Positions 5,471 to 7,747 of a DNA stretch of 7,747 nt are shown one piece after another. The DNA is from an uncultured Oribacterium sp. GTDB lineage: Bacteria > Bacillota > Clostridia > Lachnospirales > Lachnospiraceae. Both the position numbers and the translations under genes were made by a program. The stretch spans positions 1-7,747 of the forward strand of contig CALAOB010000131.1 of assembly GCA_937927445.1 (NCBI GenBank), written 5' to 3'. The first letter of the stretch is position 1. Each line of letters opens with the position of its first letter. The notes under the pieces were generated by a model that was given only the letters and a program-made list of their open reading frames with translations, was not told the DNA's origin and did no database searches.

Positions 5471-6292
5471 TCAGAAAAATCCAAATCTCTTCTTCGCCGG
5501 CGCCGGATGCGTTGCGCAGTCCAAAAGGTAATCGAAGACCTGCTGCATCGCTTCCGGCTGCACATACTGCAGCGCATCGCGGTAGCCGCCGTGCATCGTG
5601 GAGGCGACCTCCATCTCACCGACCATCATCTGGAACTCCGGCGTGCGCCCGAGGAGTCCGCTCCCCTGCGCCGCCATCGCCGTCAGGTACTTCGTATCCC
5701 ACTTCGGCATGATGGCGATGCTCAGCACCGGTTGCCGACGCGTCGTGAAGCACACATCATCGCCCTCCGGCAGATAACGCACGAGCTCCGCGCCGTGCGC
5801 CGCGAGGCGCTCCTTCAGACAAAATGCCCTCGCACCCTCGCGCTTTTCGCTGCCGCGCGCATAGACCGCGATCGTGTCGCCATAGCCGCACATATCGAGG
5901 TTCACGATGCAGCTGTACTCCCGCGCCTGCTCCTCCAGAAACAGCTTCGCCCCGCTGTGGCCGCTCTCCTCGCCATCGAAAAAGGCGAACTCCGCCGCCA
6001 CACCCTGTGCACGCAGCGCCACCGCCAGTGCGAGGGCGATGCATACGCCCGCGGCATTATCATTGGCCCCTTCACTGCCCGGATGCGCATCATAGTGCGC
6101 ACAGAACAGCGGACAGGCCTCGGCACGCTCACTCCGTATCAGATAGTTTCGCGCCGCCCTGTGCGTCGCATCCGCCGCGACCTCCTGGATCTCCGACGTG
6201 AAACCCTCCGCCACCAGTGCCGCCTCCAGCGCGGCGCGCCGGGCCGCCGGCTCCGCCTTCGCGATCTCCGCTAAATATCGATTTACTTCCAC
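5471..6292 (-). CDS. M28-type zinc exopeptidase (aminopeptidase-like), cytoplasmic
   Basis: A 273-residue metallopeptidase-like protein of the M28 (peptidase family with two zinc ions) type. The full ligand set is visible: H66 with D68 (AHYDAHPG), D78 in GANDNAAG, general base E108 and ligand E109 in FFDGEESGHSG, D133 in NLDMCG, and H234 in STMHGG. There is no signal peptide, so it should act in the cytoplasm, on peptides or another amide. The start is the GTG at 6292: GGAGGG lies 6 bases before it and the gene then begins 14 bases after the yiaL-like stop. The next in-frame ATG upstream (6397) would overlap that gene by about 90 bases. It is last in the SDR-yiaL-M28 operon. A peptidase fold in a sugar-acid operon is unusual; an N-acyl or amino-acid-conjugated substrate is one explanation. 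Fold sure, substrate unknown. Confidence 0.87.
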   Translation of the reverse strand: MEVNRYLAEIAKAEPAARRAALEAALVAEGFTSEIQEVAADATHRAARNYLIRSERAEACPLFCAHYDAHPGSEGANDNAAGVCIALALAVALRAQGVAAEFAFFDGEESGHSGAKLFLEEQAREYSCIVNLDMCGYGDTIAVYARGSEKREGARAFCLKERLAAHGAELVRYLPEGDDVCFTTRRQPVLSIAIMPKWDTKYLTAMAAQGSGLLGRTPEFQMMVGEMEVASTMHGGYRDALQYVQPEAMQQVFDYLLDCATHPAPAKKRFGFF

Positions 6293-6306
6293 GTTTCTCC
6301 CTCCAC

Positions 6307-6789
6307 TCAGAGGCAGGTATCGAAGGCCACCTTGATGACGATCTTCCGGATATGCGCCGGTGCGTCGACCTGGATGGCCGGTACGTGCACATCCCATGGG
6401 AAGAACATCGCGTAGCTGCCCGGCTGCATCTCGATGATGCCTTCACGTGCGTTTGCGTTGTTCTTATAGAAGCAGATGTCCCGCGGGGTATCGAGCAGGT
6501 TCTCGTCGATCTCGTTGTCGCCGAAGTCCGGATACCAGCCGATGCGCTCCGGGCCGCCGGCCGCGAGGAACTGTACATCAACGTACTTACGGTGACACTC
6601 CGGACGCAGCTGCTCGCGCGGAGCGGTGTCCTGGTCGATGACCTGCAGGATCATCTTATCGCCGTCGAGCTCGAACTTCCCCGGCTCGTGCGCCGCGAGA
6701 TCGTTCTCCTTCAGGAACTGCACGGCACGCTGCAACGCCGCCGGCAGGAAGCTCAGATTTTCATTTTCGTGGATATTTCCAGATATCAT
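6307..6789 (-). CDS. yiaL: YiaL-like protein (YhcH/YjgK/YiaL family), copy 2
   Basis: A 160-residue cupin-like protein, close in length and wording to E. coli YiaL (about 155 aa): EPGKFELDG (35-43), RPECHRKYVDVQFLA (62-76), PGSYAMFFPWDVHVP (123-137) and IRKIVIKVA (147-155). The likely metal-site residues E64, H66, D71, Q73 and H135 are conserved. By family knowledge it probably assists in anomer conversion or ring-opening of an acidic sugar, though YiaL itself has no firm assigned reaction that I can cite. AAAAGGAG is 6 bases before the ATG. It lies between the SDR gene (81 bases upstream, with a long hairpin between) and the M28 gene (14 bases downstream). It shares the motif set but little else with copy 1 at 2550-3002, so the two are old paralogs and not a recent duplication. 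Confidence 0.9.
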   Translation of the reverse strand: MISGNIHENENLSFLPAALQRAVQFLKENDLAAHEPGKFELDGDKMILQVIDQDTAPREQLRPECHRKYVDVQFLAAGGPERIGWYPDFGDNEIDENLLDTPRDICFYKNNANAREGIIEMQPGSYAMFFPWDVHVPAIQVDAPAHIRKIVIKVAFDTCL

Positions 6790-6814
6790 GATTTTCTCCT
6801 TTTGTTAGAATTAC

Positions 6815-6866
6815 GTAACAGTTCAGGCAGCGGGACCCCGCCGGGTCCACTTAGCTGAACTGTTAC
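6815..6866 (-). other. Compound hairpin between the SDR and yiaL-like genes
   Basis: A perfect 12-bp outer stem, GTAACAGTTCAG (6815-6826) with CTGAACTGTTAC (6855-6866), carries an inner 6-bp stem GGACCC (6833-6838)/GGGTCC (6843-6848) with a 4-base loop. It begins 4 bases after the SDR stop on the transcribed strand and is not followed by a T-run, so a 3' protection or processing hairpin is more likely than a full terminator. It leaves about 25 bases, including the ribosome binding site, before the next gene. Confidence 0.65.
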
Positions 6867-6870
6867 AGAA

Positions 6871-7653
6871 TTACTGCATCGACGTCACGCCGCCGTCCAC
6901 CTTCAGGGTCACGCCGGTGATAAACTCCGCGCCCTCGGAGCAGAGGAACAGCACCGCGGCGGCCATATCCTTCCCGGTGCCGAGACGGCCCATCGGGATG
7001 CGACGCACCAGCGCGTTATAGAAGTCCGGATCCGCGAGGCGGTCGGCATTGATCGGCGTCACGACGAAGGTCGGAGCGATGGCATTGACCGAAATACCGA
7101 ACTTCGCCCACTCACAGCCGAGCTGGGCGGTGTACATGTTGATGGCACCCTTACTTGCGCAGTACGCAGTGTAGTCACGGTCGGTACCGAGGAACGCCTT
7201 CGCAGACGAGAGGTTCACGATCCGGCCCTTGTGTGCCGGGATCATCCAGCGCTTCGCACAGAGCTTACTGACGATATGCGTACCGGTGACATTCAGATTC
7301 ATGACCCGGTTAAAGCTCGCCGCATCATAGTCCTCGGCATGCTTCAGGATGTTCATTCCGGCACTGTTCACGAGCATCGTCACGCCACCGAACTCCTTCT
7401 CGAGGATATCGCCCATCGCCTCGACACTCGCCTCATCCGTGATATCGCAGTAGATCGGCAGATAGCGCCGACCCTCGGCCTTCGCAAGCTCTGCGAGATC
7501 CTCCGCACTCTCCGGATGACGACTGCAAACCGCAACATCGACCCCGTTCTGCAGAAACGCCTCCGCGATCGCATGCCCGAGACCACTGGTCCCACCCGTC
7601 ACGAGCGCCGTCGGCCCGATAAAATCGAAGAGATGCTTCATATTTCCTTCCAT
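6871..7653 (-). CDS. SDR oxidoreductase, gluconate 5-dehydrogenase (IdnO)-like
   Basis: A 260-residue classical short-chain dehydrogenase/reductase. The cofactor motif TGGTSGLG is at 19-26, D70 follows the usual CDITD pattern, NSAG is at 96-99, N121 lies in the active-site helix, S150 is the probable catalytic Ser, and Y164-x-x-x-K168 (YCASK) completes the tetrad. The C-terminal end, FITGVTLKVDGG, is typical of the family. The overall pattern around NLSS, YCASKGA and the PMGRLGTG-x-D segment resembles 5-keto-D-gluconate reductase/gluconate 5-dehydrogenase and KduD-type enzymes. The start at 7653 is chosen because AAAGGAG lies 7 bases before it; an in-frame ATG 4 codons later has poor spacing, and the frame extends further upstream without support. 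First visible gene of a - strand operon with the YiaL-like and M28 genes. Its promoter is not evident and may lie beyond the window. Family sure, substrate inferred. Confidence 0.88.
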   Translation of the reverse strand: MEGNMKHLFDFIGPTALVTGGTSGLGHAIAEAFLQNGVDVAVCSRHPESAEDLAELAKAEGRRYLPIYCDITDEASVEAMGDILEKEFGGVTMLVNSAGMNILKHAEDYDAASFNRVMNLNVTGTHIVSKLCAKRWMIPAHKGRIVNLSSAKAFLGTDRDYTAYCASKGAINMYTAQLGCEWAKFGISVNAIAPTFVVTPINADRLADPDFYNALVRRIPMGRLGTGKDMAAAVLFLCSEGAEFITGVTLKVDGGVTSMQ

Positions 7654-7693
7654 AGGAACTCTCCTTTTTTGATAAATATTCAGCAGCTGAGCA

Positions 7694-7747
7694 GGGGACC
7701 CCGGAGGGGCGGCAACGGAGGCCATACGGAGAGACCGTGTGAAATCA
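7694..7747 (+). repeat. Partial second copy of the dispersed inverted-repeat unit, cut by the window edge
   Basis: This stretch aligns with the reverse complement of 5400-5460. It shares the 13-mer GCCATACGGAGAG exactly (7721-7733 here, inverted at 5420-5432), then has a CCGTG/TCGTG-like segment and AATCA in the same order. It also has a CCCCGGAGGGG core that corresponds to CCCGGAGGG in the first element. It lies about 40 bases before the SDR start codon. Only one arm is visible; the second would lie to the right. Confidence 0.65.

Noticed and set aside
5405..6274. A 289-residue open frame on the + strand opposite the M28 gene
   Set aside because: Arg-rich shadow of a well-supported gene; starts inside the inverted repeat and has no recognisable domain.
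6293..6397. Upstream ATG start for the M28 gene
   Set aside because: It would overlap the yiaL-like gene by about 90 bases; GTG at 6292 has GGAGGG at proper spacing and the residues before it match no M28 feature.

Overview
The window looks like a carbohydrate (sugar-acid) catabolic region from a Gram-positive-type bacterium. Purine-rich Shine-Dalgarno sequences (AAGGAG/AAGGAGG) precede nearly every gene, coding DNA is GC-rich, the control regions are AT-rich, and a sequence matching the CcpA cre consensus sits in one leader. Negativicutes of the Selenomonas/Mitsuokella type fit these traits, but that placement is a guess from general character and not a proven assignment. No RNA genes, CRISPR arrays, transposase genes or IS ends were recognised.

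Layout, left to right. (1) A sigma-70-type promoter with a cre-like site drives a 12-TM MFS sugar permease on the + strand (206-1375), which ends at a bidirectional terminator (1418-1447). (2) A three-gene operon on the - strand, read from 4275 down to 1496: a YiaK/DlgD-like reductase of the Ldh_2 family, a YhcH/YjgK/YiaL-family protein, and a zinc-dependent MDR dehydrogenase resembling L-idonate/L-galactonate 5-dehydrogenases. (3) A control region (4276-4513) with a promoter for each direction, a 14-bp perfect palindrome over the leftward -10, and two copies of a TGATATATYA operator-like box. (4) A GntR/FadR-type regulator on the + strand (4514-5224), divergent from the operon. (5) A 233-bp nested inverted repeat (5228-5460) that fills the gap between two convergent gene ends. 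(6) A second - strand operon, read from 7653 down to 5471: an SDR oxidoreductase resembling gluconate 5-dehydrogenase/5-ketogluconate reductase, a second YiaL-like protein (closest in look to E. coli YiaL), and an M28-type zinc aminopeptidase-like protein. A second partial copy of the repeat unit runs off the right edge of the window.

How the parts may work together (inference). The MFS permease would import a sugar or sugar acid, the YhcH/YiaL proteins would handle anomers or ring-opening of an acid sugar, and the MDR and SDR enzymes could form an oxidise-then-reduce pair like IdnD/IdnO. The YiaK-like enzyme would reduce a 2-keto or 2,3-diketo acid. The GntR protein probably senses an acid intermediate through its FCD domain and controls the divergent operon and itself. 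The M28 enzyme is the piece that does not fit a plain sugar-acid route, and it suggests an amide-linked or amino-acid-conjugated substrate. No kinase or aldolase is in the window, so the pathway must continue elsewhere.
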